64,000 nt of DNA from Deltaproteobacteria bacterium Ga0077539 (GTDB lineage Bacteria; Myxococcota_A; Polyangia; Polyangiales; Ga0077539). Below are positions 44,001 to 52,328 of the stretch, piece by piece. Under the pieces are notes generated by a model. It had not been told where the DNA came from. It saw only the letters and a program-made list of their open reading frames with translations, and made no database searches. The position numbers were made by a program, and so were the translations under genes. Each line of letters begins with the position of its first letter. The first letter of the stretch is position 1. The stretch is from assembly GCA_001465015.1 (NCBI GenBank), contig LNEO01000254.1, positions 22,630-86,629 on the forward strand, in the 5' to 3' direction.

Positions 44001-44282
44001 GGGCTCTCGTTGTTGGTCGGTGGAGGGGCGGACGTCGGACGCACCGGCGTGCGCGTCGCGCTCGAAGACGACACGACCGTCGCACAAATCGCAGGACCAG
44101 GGCACGACGGAATGACGCGAAGGTTCGTCGACCTCCGCGCGCTCATCGGTCGTCGTGTGTTCATCGAGGCGTACGACCGAGCGACCGATGGCGCGCTCGC
44201 TCATGTGATGATCGACGACGTGCGCGAAGAGCCGGTCGTCCCCGTCGGCGTCACGGCAGTGCTCGTCGCAGCGCCACGCTGA
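41094..44282 (+). CDS. AftB-like membrane glycosyltransferase with long C-terminal periplasmic part
   Basis: The product is 1062 residues. About eleven hydrophobic helices (residues 10-405) include the N-terminal pattern VTVDDAAITVAYARNIADGY and RIEGVTSLLW, which recalls the lipid-linked-sugar glycosyltransferases of the AftB/GT-C type, whose Asp-Asp pair (here Asp37, Asp38) is catalytic. After the membrane part, the sequence becomes periplasmic: a beta-sandwich like region (about 520-640), a helical, TPR-like region (about 650-900; AYTLARTLSLRVVAAPADA, ARLSERLGHTPRD) and a final strand-rich domain (about 910-1050; FEVRSEGLSLLVGGGADVGR) like a carbohydrate-binding module. A single chain thus joins a transferase with possible recognition domains. 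The donor and acceptor are unknown. Confidence 0.75.
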   Translation: MSVSWHRRAPLPWLLALCAILALFGAHAGRSSSVTVDDAAITVAYARNIADGYGLVLSPRGERIEGVTSLLWTIAIAPSRVFGLGFAAFAKLLGIALAAVAIAGIAFFPAALRKRAPRYFDLVAPLLVALMPNYALWAGSGLEHGLFAALAAWSLHAVAIEERDPERFPWSAALLWLLFLTRPDGALYAVAVGAAKLFRSVPPKRPRRQDVLWAIALAVSIGAVELFRLAYFAWPLPNPIYARLRWSGLGDAVFFSPSRGWSHLRAWLDAYRLLSVAPLALAAIFGPKPHGARFALVSSTAVALLAPVAAQDDPQSEFRSLTNGSLFLALCLCEGARSAFALASRLTPRSARPALRLLATPIIAVAILRYGARFYTTRWTAAMQRSPVGAGSYPAPAREFERARRQLAIDGRPSLLTATIAEAALESDLTVVDMLGNAHVGAAHSSPADPAGFREALLGEDPPTFARIDPAISGAFELSRLEELSQLYFALPASHANSAHRLYVRRADVAAPWALTAARVASSSGATPDGVTLSHERPEPRSTVLVDVAFARVDPSMASAIVLQDDHGAEALRVEAPVFGGLLEPGAALPGERPRARARLVIPRAGRFRVLWIGAGGATVAIAELDAQLGANASESRALDQKMTEHLQSDRYDRAYTLARTLSLRVVAAPADAVARSAVVRLARALADRARSAADARAYSISASIAREARSLAPWDLQTGAVCGAVAERLADAAADAEGRGELARAFEHARDAVLVDPRRSWSRRRAERLRNRRSHSYDAGRSLAAYRAAAAAVASHDPAEVDRTLVFMASAAQWIEAARLSERLGHTPRDPAARRAVARGYLSQGRAREALALVSGVPCREARDPEVTRALRAIMGAAAYRPNDDACDTVVTAPEASFDDLRGSFESERFSQWTAVGAAFGSGPVSSPRCETAWINGWRGQRYASSLARCDARARGTLRSRVFEVRSEGLSLLVGGGADVGRTGVRVALEDDTTVAQIAGPGHDGMTRRFVDLRALIGRRVFIEAYDRATDGALAHVMIDDVREEPVVPVGVTAVLVAAPR

Positions 44283-44286
44283 GCCG

Positions 44287-45201
44287 TCAGCTTCCGCAGT
44301 TGGCCGCGGGAACGCACGGTCCCCAGCAGCTGCCCGCCACTGATCCGACCCAGCCCGCAGGACACGTCGGCGGAACGCGGTCGCACAGGACGCTCGACGC
44401 GTCGCAGTTCCACCCGGTGCAGCACTCGGGCGCGAGCGTCGCGCCGCTCGCGTTCGTGCACTGCCTGCGCATCGCGTCGAGCATCGCACCCGCGCATCGA
44501 GGAGCGCCGGCGTCTGCAACGCCGCCGTCGGGCACCATCGGACATGCTCCAGCCGCGCGCGTCGGCCGCGTCGGAGCGTTGGGACACGCGCGATAGGTCG
44601 CCCCATCGCACGAGCAAAACTCCGCGGTGGCCGCGCAGTCGGTGACGCCGCGGCAGACTCCATCGACCGCGCAGGCGCCGACGGGGTAGACGCACTCGTC
44701 CGTCGGCGGACAAGCCATGCGCGAGTTGCACGCTCGCACGACGGAGCACGGGCCCATCGCACGCGTGGGCTGCGTCGGCCTGCAGCTGCGGTACGTCTCG
44801 CCAGAACACGAGCAGTACACGCGCTGCTCCGCGCAGGGAGTGGGCAGCTCGCAGGTCCCGGTCGAGTCGCAGCTCGACGTGCTGAAGACGCACTCGCGCC
44901 CGTCCGTACAGTCATCGGCCGAACGACAGCCCGCCGGGCCCGCGTCGCGGCAGGCGATCAGCGTGCAGCCCGCAAACATCTGGCCTCGCATGCACGAGCA
45001 CGTGTTGCAGCCGTCCCCTGCGGGGCAGCTCGCGCCGACGGCGCACGTGCCGCCGTTGGGCAGAAGACACGTGTCGGGCCTGAGGACGACGTCCATCGTG
45101 GAGCCATCGCCGCCGCCGTCCGCCGGAGCGACCACCGAACCACAACCGGACACGAGCACACCAAGGACGAACACCACAGTCGTCGCGATTCTGGAAATCA
45201 T
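44287..45201 (-). CDS. Cysteine-rich lipoprotein with an internal duplication
   Basis: The product is 304 residues from ATG 45201 (preceded by a purine-rich AGAGAGACGAAAG). FVLGVLVSGC marks the lipobox. About 28 Cys are spread over the mature part. Two copies of a 50-residue unit are visible: the first contains ECVFSTSSCDSTGTCELPTPC and YCSCSGETYRSC, the second ECVYPVGACAVDGVCRGVTDC and FCSCDGATYRAC, each ending PTRAxGxC. Such disulfide-rich surface lipoproteins are common in Myxococcota, but no function is established. Its stop lies 4 bp from the convergent glycosyltransferase stop. Confidence 0.78.
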   Translation of the reverse strand: MISRIATTVVFVLGVLVSGCGSVVAPADGGGDGSTMDVVLRPDTCLLPNGGTCAVGASCPAGDGCNTCSCMRGQMFAGCTLIACRDAGPAGCRSADDCTDGRECVFSTSSCDSTGTCELPTPCAEQRVYCSCSGETYRSCRPTQPTRAMGPCSVVRACNSRMACPPTDECVYPVGACAVDGVCRGVTDCAATAEFCSCDGATYRACPNAPTRPTRAAGACPMVPDGGVADAGAPRCAGAMLDAMRRQCTNASGATLAPECCTGWNCDASSVLCDRVPPTCPAGWVGSVAGSCWGPCVPAANCGS

Positions 45202-45330
45202 CTTTCGTCTCTCTCTCGAAGTCGGACACGCCCTTCGCGGTGCGCGGTCCGCACGGCTCAGAGGGGCACAATTCGCGCGGAGCGCGACCTCGATCGCTGA
45301 TCGAAGCACAGCGCGCGCCAGCGATGGCGC

Positions 45331-45990
45331 TCAGCCGAGCTCGAGCGCCGCGCGAACAGCGCGATCGATGGCGTCGGCGACGACGAGCAGGTCATGTGTG
45401 GCCGAGAACGCAGGCGTCGATGCGACGCGAGACTCGCGATCGACGACGATCGACCTGGCTTCACAGCGCTGGGGCGACGCTCCCCACGAGGCGCAATCGG
45501 CGTCGATGGCTGCGTCCCAGCCGAGGGCGACGCGCACGCGTTGCGCCCCGAGCGCGCGCGCGACGAGCACGTTGCCCATGCACATCGAGACGATCGGCGC
45601 GCGGCGCTTGGCCACCGCTGCGACGAGCGCGGCGACGTCGCGCTGCACCGTCGCGGACCTTCCGCGCAGGGCGTAGTCGCACAGCGTCTTGACCGCGCCG
45701 TATCCGCCGGGAATGACCAGCGCATCGACGCTGGACATCGCGAGGGTCGAGAGCGGCTCGACTGGTCCGCGGGCGATGCGCGCGCTCTCGATCACGACGC
45801 TTCGAGTCTCGGCGCGACTGATGTCTCCGCGCTGATGGTCGACGACGTGCGGAAGCGCGACGTCGGGCGCACAAAACGAGAACTCGACCCCGGCGCGCGC
45901 GAGCGCGAGCTCGGCGAACGCAGCCTCGTGCAGCTCTGTTCCGTCGTGCAGCCCGCAGCCCGACAGGAGGATCCACGCCTTGCGCTTCAC
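45331..45990 (-). CDS. elbB: ElbB/ES1-like glyoxalase (DJ-1/PfpI fold)
   Basis: The product is 219 residues (E. coli ElbB is 217), starting at GTG 45990, which overlaps the upstream gene's stop by four bases (GTGA at 45987-45990). The N-terminal ILLSGCGLHDGTELHEAAF motif, the central VDALVIPGGYGAVKTLCDYAL and VSMCMGNVLVARALG with a Cys at the nucleophile elbow fit the ElbB family. ElbB has been reported to act as a glyoxalase III, converting glyoxal to glycolic acid, and is tied to isoprenoid and stress roles. It could detoxify reactive aldehydes made nearby. No signal peptide is seen. Confidence 0.9.
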   Translation of the reverse strand: MKRKAWILLSGCGLHDGTELHEAAFAELALARAGVEFSFCAPDVALPHVVDHQRGDISRAETRSVVIESARIARGPVEPLSTLAMSSVDALVIPGGYGAVKTLCDYALRGRSATVQRDVAALVAAVAKRRAPIVSMCMGNVLVARALGAQRVRVALGWDAAIDADCASWGASPQRCEARSIVVDRESRVASTPAFSATHDLLVVADAIDRAVRAALELG

Positions 45991-47081
45991 GACGGAGGAA
46001 AGCACGCCACGCCGTTGCCGGGAGTGAAACCGATGGCGCACACATGCGTCCCGCGAGGCGCTGGGTAGTAGTACGCCCACAAGAAGCACATCTCTTCGTC
46101 GACGCTCTCGCCGAAGGTCACCGTTCGATTGCTGGTGTTCATGTAATTGCAACGAAGGTGCAGCCCTTCGCCGACAGGAAAGGTGATCGGCGGATCGAAG
46201 AGCGTGAGCGGCGGGTCGGACCAATTGCGATTGTCGTGCAGGAGCTGCCCGTCCGTGACGTTGCTCCAGACCACGGGGGTCGTCGTGCTACGCGTTCCTG
46301 TCGCGCGGTGAATGGTCGAGCGAACGCCGAAGTGATGGGTGTGGGATGTCAGGCCGAACACGCGCACGCCTGGCAGCGGCGTGTGAAAGAAGTCGACGGT
46401 GCCCGGGGACATTGGCGCGAGCGAGATCCTGGTGTTGCCCCAGAACATCAGGTTGGCGCTCGTGAGCGGCACGCGCTGATCGACGGTGTCGACGACGACG
46501 CGCGCGGTCGCGCGAATCGGCGTCGTTCGCAAATTCACCGCGTGAAACTCCATGCGCACGTACTCGTCGCTGTCGATCGGAAAGCCCACGCCCGGGGGGA
46601 AGTTCAACGTCGTCTCGCGCTGCTGCGCGATGACGATCGGCGGATCGAAATCCATGATGCTTCGAACGCCAGAGAACCCCTGACAATCGCGGGGTGTCGT
46701 CTGCTCGGTGCGCCTGCTCGACTTGTAGAAGATCAGGTGGTGGCTCGCGTCGCCGAGGTCGGCGTACACGCGACGAACGAACTGCGCCGACGTGTTGCCC
46801 AATCGAATGATCGTGCAGCGAGTGACCTCCTCGCCGGGCATCAGGTCGAGCGAGATCGAGACCTCGTGCCGAAAGGTCTGGCCTCCGTCGTACGCCGAAG
46901 CGTCCTCGGGAGGGGGCGGCATCCCCGCGTCGCTGTTGGCGTCCAAAGGAGGCGCGGTCACGTCCGCGGACGGCGACGCCGAATCGACAGCGCCGCTGTC
47001 CGACACGGGTTGTTGCGGGCTGCACGCAGCGACGAGCAGCAGCAGCGCGGTCGAACGACGGAACAATGAACGGTCATTCAT
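45987..47081 (-). CDS. PHM-like copper type II ascorbate-dependent monooxygenase lipoprotein
   Basis: The product is 364 residues. LLLVAAC (Cys20) is a lipobox; an Asp/Pro/Ala-rich linker runs to about 65. The two-domain PHM core follows. CuA ligand candidates are His114-His115 in DASHHLIFYKSS and His180 in MEFHAVNL. CuB ligand candidates are His247 and His249 in SHTHHFG and Met331 in DEEMC. This is the full set known from peptidylglycine alpha-hydroxylating monooxygenase. The enzyme would hydroxylate a substrate CH using oxygen and ascorbate-like electrons at the cell surface. The substrate in bacteria is unknown. It overlaps elbB by four bases. Confidence 0.8.
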   Translation of the reverse strand: MNDRSLFRRSTALLLLVAACSPQQPVSDSGAVDSASPSADVTAPPLDANSDAGMPPPPEDASAYDGGQTFRHEVSISLDLMPGEEVTRCTIIRLGNTSAQFVRRVYADLGDASHHLIFYKSSRRTEQTTPRDCQGFSGVRSIMDFDPPIVIAQQRETTLNFPPGVGFPIDSDEYVRMEFHAVNLRTTPIRATARVVVDTVDQRVPLTSANLMFWGNTRISLAPMSPGTVDFFHTPLPGVRVFGLTSHTHHFGVRSTIHRATGTRSTTTPVVWSNVTDGQLLHDNRNWSDPPLTLFDPPITFPVGEGLHLRCNYMNTSNRTVTFGESVDEEMCFLWAYYYPAPRGTHVCAIGFTPGNGVACFPPS

Positions 47082-47129
47082 CGTGTTTTCTCCAAGGCAC
47101 CAGGGACGGGAGCGCCCCGCGCGTGGCGG

Positions 47130-48047
47130 TCACTTTCGGGCGACGCTCCAAACGAAGAAGAGCACCGCGGTGAACAAGAACAGCGCCACGAACATAAGTG
47201 GCTTTCGGTCCGCGGACCTTCGCCGGCTGCGGTCGATCGACGATTCGTCCTGCGAACGCTCAGCGTCGGTCTCCGACCCGTCCGGAACCGTTTGATCCGC
47301 CCCCGCGGGAGACTGAGATTCGCGCGGCGACGAGTCGTCTGCGGACGGTCCGATCGGGAGCGTCGCAAACGACCCGAGCCTGGGCGGCGGCGGGAGCTTC
47401 GAAGGCAGCGGCGTGGCGTCTGCGACGGTCAACGTCGCGCTGTCGGACGCGATCGGGGCGCCGTCCGGTTCGGTGTCGACGCTCGAGACGGGCCCGTCGA
47501 TGATGGCCGTCGCCGTTGAGGAACCCGACGTCGAGCCGATGGGGTTGGTCGCGGTCGCGCTGTCGGTCGCAAGCGGGGCCGGCGCTTCGATCGGCTGCCC
47601 GATCGGCGCGGCGGAGGGCGCGTCGCTCGCACCGTCGCGGGTCACTTCTCGCACGAGCCTGGCGACCACTCGCCGCGCCGCAGCGCGGTTGAGCGGGACG
47701 AGCAGCGCCTCGAGCTCGCTCCGCGCTTTGTTGATCGAGGCGATCGAGCCGTCCTCCGTGCGGAGCACGAACTCCTTTGCGATCGCCGGAAGCGGCTCGC
47801 ACAACACGCGAACGAGGGCGCCGATCGAGCGAAGCACCGCGCGCTCATCGGCGCTCGTCGCACAAGCAGAGATGTCCACGGCGCCGTCGGCGTTGACGCG
47901 AACGGGGCGTGGATCGAGCACGCGCGGCTCGCTCTCGGCGAGCGCTTCGGCGCACTCGAGGGCGACAAAGAGCGCGCTCTCGGACGCGAGCGGAGTCCCG
48001 CGTCGTCGGAGTCCGCCGACCAGGGCGTCGAGCGTGACCGATGCCAT
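47130..48047 (-). CDS. Tail-anchored hypothetical protein
   Basis: The product is 305 residues. A helical N-terminal domain (about 1-140; LALVGGLRRRGTPLASESAL-like start, then FVALECAEALAES and DGAVDISACATSADERAVLR) is followed by an acidic, Ser/Thr/Ala/Pro-rich linker (about 140-270) and one C-terminal membrane helix (LMFVALFLFTAVLFFVWSV) with a short basic tail. The layout is that of a cytoplasmic domain attached to the membrane by its tail. The N-terminal domain shows fleeting resemblance to the C-lobe of Ser/Thr kinases, but no catalytic loop is present. Function unknown. Confidence 0.65.
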   Translation of the reverse strand: MASVTLDALVGGLRRRGTPLASESALFVALECAEALAESEPRVLDPRPVRVNADGAVDISACATSADERAVLRSIGALVRVLCEPLPAIAKEFVLRTEDGSIASINKARSELEALLVPLNRAAARRVVARLVREVTRDGASDAPSAAPIGQPIEAPAPLATDSATATNPIGSTSGSSTATAIIDGPVSSVDTEPDGAPIASDSATLTVADATPLPSKLPPPPRLGSFATLPIGPSADDSSPRESQSPAGADQTVPDGSETDAERSQDESSIDRSRRRSADRKPLMFVALFLFTAVLFFVWSVARK

Positions 48048-48172
48048 CTCTTATCGCAGCTCCACTTTCGATTGACGACGCGCGCGTTCGGAGCGTCGCC
48101 GAACGAGGGCTTGGGTTCGATGTCGCATGCTCTGGTAGCGCCCTCGGCGTGGCGCCGACGAGCCCTGAAGTT

Positions 48173-48961
48173 CTACACAGACGCGCCGCGCACTGCGAGC
48201 CCCGCCCGTGCGAGAAACGCCCGCGCTTCGGCGATCGAGTGTTTGCCGTCGTGAAAGATGCTCGCGGCGAGCGCGGCGTCTGCCCCGCCGCCGCCACGAG
48301 AAGCCGGGGAGAGGCCCTCGACCATATGCTCGAGCGTACCCACACCGCCCGACGCGATCACCGGTACCGACACTGCCGCCGTGACCGCGCGGAGCAATCC
48401 GAGGTCGTAGCCTTCGCCCGTTCCGTCTCGATCCATGCTGGTGAGAAGGATTTCGCCTGCTCCTCGCGCGGCTCCCTCCCGCGCCCACGCCACGACGTCG
48501 ACGCCCGTCCCGCGTCGTCCGCCGTGCGTGAAGACCTCCCAGCCGTCGCCGTCGGCTCGGCGGCGAGCGTCGATCGCGAGGACGAGGACCTGCGTTCCGT
48601 ACGCGCTCGCGACCTCGTCGATCAACGTGGGCTGCGCGACCGCGGCGCTGTTGACCGAAACCTTGTCAGCACCGGCTCGCAACAGCGCGTCGACGTCGGT
48701 CTTTTGCTTCACCCCGCCGCCGACCGTGAGCGGAATGAACAGCGCATCCGCGGTCTTTCGCACGACGTCGAGCATCGTCGCTCGCCCCTCGTGCGACGCC
48801 GAAATGTCGAGCAGCGTGAGCTCGTCCGCGCCGCCCTCGTCGTAGGCGCGCGCGCACTCGACGGGATCTCCCGCGTCTCGGAGGTTTTCGAATCGCACGC
48901 CCTTCACGACGCGCCCGTCCCGAACGTCCAGACACGGAATGATCCTCGATGCGACACCCAT
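48173..48961 (-). CDS. hisF: Imidazole glycerol phosphate synthase subunit HisF
   Basis: The product is 262 residues from ATG 48961. HisF is the (beta/alpha)8 cyclase that joins PRFAR and ammonia to IGP and AICAR in histidine synthesis, working with HisH. Catalytic Asp12 in IIPCLDVRDGRVVKG and Asp131 in VLAIDARRRADG match the two acids of T. maritima HisF. Other signatures are DELTLLDISAS, PLTVGGGV, VSVNSAAV, EILLTSMDRDGT and VIASGGVGTLEHM, with the C-terminal phosphate-binding GADAALAASIFH. No other his gene is visible, so the pathway is scattered. Confidence 0.97.
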   Translation of the reverse strand: MGVASRIIPCLDVRDGRVVKGVRFENLRDAGDPVECARAYDEGGADELTLLDISASHEGRATMLDVVRKTADALFIPLTVGGGVKQKTDVDALLRAGADKVSVNSAAVAQPTLIDEVASAYGTQVLVLAIDARRRADGDGWEVFTHGGRRGTGVDVVAWAREGAARGAGEILLTSMDRDGTGEGYDLGLLRAVTAAVSVPVIASGGVGTLEHMVEGLSPASRGGGGADAALAASIFHDGKHSIAEARAFLARAGLAVRGASV

Positions 48962-49026
48962 CGTTCGCCCTGAGAGTAGCTGCCCCACCCCACCATCCCC
49001 AACGACGAAAAACGGACGCGCTGCCG

Positions 49027-50484
49027 TCAGTAGCCCATGGCACCGAACGCGTCGGCGTTGGCTCCGAGCGCCGCCCCGCGGCTCAACGAGGGACGCGACA
49101 CCGCTTCGGCCGCGCGAGCGCGGGAGCGTCGCACGCCCTCAACCTGCCTCGCGATGTTGTCCCTCACGCTCGCGGGCGCAGACGCGGCGACCGCTTGCAC
49201 CTGCTGCAGTCGCCGCTCGACGAGCTCGAACTGCTGCGCCGCCTGCGCGGCTTGACCGCGATTGAGCATCTCGACCGCGCGCAGCTGAGACTGCGCAGCC
49301 TCGTTGCTCGCGATCATCGCGCCAACGCGGGCGTCTTGAGCGGAAGCCGCTTGCACCTGTGATCGATCGCTGCTCGCGCGGACCTCGAGCGCGACGCGCT
49401 GAGCGCGCTCTGCCCGCGCACCGCTCGGATCGCGGTACACGAGGCGCGCGGTGGCCACGGCCATCGAGCCCTCGCGCGCAGCGTTGACCCTCGTTCGGAC
49501 GAGCAGCTCGCGGTGTTGCCCCGAAAACAGCGCGCCGAGCGGAACTCGGAGACGTCCATCCGACTGCCTTTCGAACTGCGCGCTCTCGACGCCAACGAGC
49601 TCCGAACCAGGCGCCGGCGTCAGCTCGACGTACGCGTCCGTCGCCGCGGTTTGCGAGAGCCGATCGAACTCGGTCCTCAGGATCTGCGCCATCTGCGAAG
49701 GCTGCTCGAGGTGATAGAGCCGACCCGCAGAGCGCATGGCGAGCGCGCCGAGCGTGCGCTCGTCGTATTGAAGCCCGACTCCGATCGCGCTCACCTGCAC
49801 GTTGCTGTCCGTTCCGCGCGCGGCGAGCGCGCCGAGCTCCTCGGGCGAGCTCGGACCGATGTTGGCCATCCCATCAGAAATGACGATCACGCGACGCACA
49901 GCGTGCGTGGCCGGCGCGGCCATCGCGCGCGCCTCGCCGGCTTGCAGCCCGGCATAGAGATTCGTTCCGCCCATGGTCTCCATGCGCGCGACCGCCTGCA
50001 CGAGCGCGCCGCGCGTCTCGCGAGACACGACCGTGGGCGCCGCGTACTCGTACACCGCGTCGCTGAACGCGTAGATCGAAACGATGTCCCCATCGCGAAG
50101 GGTCTCGAGCATGCTCGTCGCGGCCATCTTCGCGTGATCGAGCCTGTTTTCGGCCATCATCGAGCCAGAGCAATCGACCACGAGCGCGAGGTTGATCGGC
50201 GCACGCGCGGCCACTTGCACTTGCGGCACATCGATCCAGAGCCCCAGGTGCGTCTCGGTGTTGTCTCCGACGAGCACAGTGTTGGTGCCCGCTGCTCCAC
50301 CGATCCATCCTTGCACCGCGACGTTGACCGTCGCCTGCACCGTCTGCCCGGGCGCGACGGCCACGAGCTGCTCGGACCCTGCGGACTGCGTCACGACCGA
50401 CGCAACTCTGACCTCCGCTGACGGCGGCGCGCAATGCGCGACCGTCAACGCGAAGGCGGCACTCAACCACCGATGCGCTCTCAT
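49027..50484 (-). CDS. VWA-domain lipoprotein, paralogue A
   Basis: The product is 485 residues. MRAHRWLSAAFALTVAHC forms a signal with a lipobox (Cys18). A beta-rich N-terminal segment (about 25-90) is followed by a von Willebrand A domain (about 95-270) with an intact MIDAS: VDCSGSM, GGTNLYAGL and VIVISDGMAN. A beta-sandwich part (about 280-375) and a Gln/Ala-rich helical C-terminal tail (VERRLQQVQAVAASAPASV) ending FGAMGY complete it. A paralogous protein is encoded at 53741, and the MoxR-type ATPase lies upstream on the same strand (113 bp). VWA proteins often partner MoxR AAA+ proteins in assembly or metal insertion. Confidence 0.9.
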   Translation of the reverse strand: MRAHRWLSAAFALTVAHCAPPSAEVRVASVVTQSAGSEQLVAVAPGQTVQATVNVAVQGWIGGAAGTNTVLVGDNTETHLGLWIDVPQVQVAARAPINLALVVDCSGSMMAENRLDHAKMAATSMLETLRDGDIVSIYAFSDAVYEYAAPTVVSRETRGALVQAVARMETMGGTNLYAGLQAGEARAMAAPATHAVRRVIVISDGMANIGPSSPEELGALAARGTDSNVQVSAIGVGLQYDERTLGALAMRSAGRLYHLEQPSQMAQILRTEFDRLSQTAATDAYVELTPAPGSELVGVESAQFERQSDGRLRVPLGALFSGQHRELLVRTRVNAAREGSMAVATARLVYRDPSGARAERAQRVALEVRASSDRSQVQAASAQDARVGAMIASNEAAQSQLRAVEMLNRGQAAQAAQQFELVERRLQQVQAVAASAPASVRDNIARQVEGVRRSRARAAEAVSRPSLSRGAALGANADAFGAMGY

Positions 50485-50597
50485 GTTGGACCTCAGGCCG
50501 GTAACAGACGGACGCGCTCGAACCGCGGTCTACTTTTTTTTCGCGACCGTCAGATCCCCGCTCCCGCACGCCCCTCCCTCACGGATTCGTCGCGGCC

Positions 50598-52256
50598 TCA
50601 ACTGGCGCGCGTCACGGCGCCCTTTCTCCAAGACGCGTCGAGCGCGTCGACGAGCATCCCCTTCAACACACGCGCGGCGTCCGAGCTCACGCCCTGCAGC
50701 GCGAGCTGGTCGATCTCGGTGAGCGCCGCCTCGATGCTCGTTCGCCACGCTTCGAGCGCTGCCCCGGTGTCTGGGGTCGTCGTTCGCAAGAGCAAGCGAG
50801 CCTCTTGCGTGACCGCTTCGAGCCGGACCGCTTCCGTGCCGAGCGTACGCCGTTTGGCCGGTCTTTCTCCGGTGGTTACCAGCTCGGGTTCGCGCTGTTT
50901 CGGTCGCTCGGTCTGCTTCGGTCGCTCGGTCTCCGCGGGTGGCGTCGCGAGGCGAGGCTTTTCGAAGGCGGCGAAAGCCTTGGTCTCCTCCAGCTTCGAC
51001 GGCCCGACCTTCTTCGCTGCGGGAGGAATACTCGCGCGCCGGTAGCTCTCGGGCATCGCCGCGCGACCCATGCTCGGCGGCGCGCTCGATCGCCGTGACG
51101 GCGGCGGCAAGCTCGGCCTCGCCTTCGCGTTCATCGCAGCTCGGTCGTCGTCGGACGACGGGGCTGGCAACGCGCTTCGTGGCCCGCTGTCTCCGTCTGT
51201 CACCGGCGAAGGCGCGAGCATCGCTCTCATCTCTGCAGCGCTGTAGCTCTCGGTTTGCACGAGCGCCCGCGGACGGCCAGGCCTCGCTTCGTCGTCGATC
51301 GCGGCGGGCGCGGTTGGTTTCGTCGCCATCGCTGGCGGCCTGTCGAGCAGCGACGATGGACGCAGCGTGTGCGGCCTCGGGCTCGTCGCCAACCGCCGCG
51401 CCGCTTGTTGTCCATCGAGCGTGCGCACTACGAGCGCGACGTCATGGATGTCCTCGAGGCTCACCGACGATCGTCCCTCGAGCACCGTTCGAGCAGCGAT
51501 CAACCGCTGCGCACGGACGACGCGAGAGTCGGACAGCTCGACGCCTTCGGCCCGGATTCGACGAACGAGGTCCACGAGCGCGCGGCGAACCTCGACCGGC
51601 CACTCGATGGTCTCGACCGCTGCCGCCAGTCGATCGGTGCGCGCGAGCCCAGCGACGATCGGCGTCTCGTTCTTGCGCGACCAACCGTCGGACAAGAGCG
51701 ACTCGAGTCGCTCGTCGGCCATCGGTTGCACGAACATCCGAACGAGAAATCGCTCGTCGTAGCTGCGAAGCGCGGGGCTCTCGTCGAGCGTCGATGCCGT
51801 CCCGACGCACACCTTCAGCGCGCACGGGAGCTCCGCAGCCCCGCGACGAAACACGCGCTCGCTCAAGAACCACTGCAAGTGGTTGAGCATCGTCGTCTGC
51901 ACCTCGAAGACCTCTTCGAGAAACGCCACCTCGGCGTCCACGAGCATGCCCGTCCGGTCCTCGAAGCTCGCGCTCGCTCCACCCCGACGCTCGATCGGGC
52001 CGAACAGCTCGAGCGGGTCAGCGCTGCGCCCGAGCAGGTACTCGAAGTAGCGCCCGCCCAGGATCCGCGCGACTCGGCGCGCCGCGACGCTCCTTCCGGT
52101 GCCCGCCGGGCCCACAATCAAGACGTTTTCCCGCGCGAGCGCTGCAAGAACGATGGTCTCGATGAGCTGCCGTCGCTCGACGAAACCCTGGCTCGCCTGA
52201 TGAATCGCGTCACGCAGCACGCGAGCGTCCTCCCCCGCAGGAGGTACATCAGTCAT
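50598..52256 (-). CDS. MoxR/RavA-type AAA+ ATPase with altered Walker motifs and a long basic tail
   Basis: The product is 552 residues from ATG 52256. The N-terminal 270 residues are a MoxR/RavA-type AAA+ domain: QGFVERRQLIETIVLAAL (like RavA), Walker A GPAGTGRS (49-56) with Arg55 where most have Lys, Walker B FLEEVF (112-117) with Glu where most have Asp, then LNHLQWFLSERVF and DERFLVRMFVQPM. The C-terminal half is a Pro/Arg/Ala-rich, low-complexity region, then a helical end (EAWRTSIEAALTEIDQLAL). MoxR ATPases act as chaperones for VWA partners; VWA genes lie on both sides here. The Walker A change would need testing. Confidence 0.8.
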   Translation of the reverse strand: MTDVPPAGEDARVLRDAIHQASQGFVERRQLIETIVLAALARENVLIVGPAGTGRSVAARRVARILGGRYFEYLLGRSADPLELFGPIERRGGASASFEDRTGMLVDAEVAFLEEVFEVQTTMLNHLQWFLSERVFRRGAAELPCALKVCVGTASTLDESPALRSYDERFLVRMFVQPMADERLESLLSDGWSRKNETPIVAGLARTDRLAAAVETIEWPVEVRRALVDLVRRIRAEGVELSDSRVVRAQRLIAARTVLEGRSSVSLEDIHDVALVVRTLDGQQAARRLATSPRPHTLRPSSLLDRPPAMATKPTAPAAIDDEARPGRPRALVQTESYSAAEMRAMLAPSPVTDGDSGPRSALPAPSSDDDRAAMNAKARPSLPPPSRRSSAPPSMGRAAMPESYRRASIPPAAKKVGPSKLEETKAFAAFEKPRLATPPAETERPKQTERPKQREPELVTTGERPAKRRTLGTEAVRLEAVTQEARLLLRTTTPDTGAALEAWRTSIEAALTEIDQLALQGVSSDAARVLKGMLVDALDASWRKGAVTRAS

Positions 52257-52328
52257 TAGCCCTGCATTGTCGACGAATCGACACGTCGATTGCAAGGCGC
52301 GTCCTGTAGCATCCGCGAAGAACGCGTC

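Noticed and set aside
50485..50597. T-rich run on the plus strand near 50532 considered a terminator
   Set aside because: The paired arms are only five bases, and neighbouring genes run on the minus strand, where the run is A-rich.
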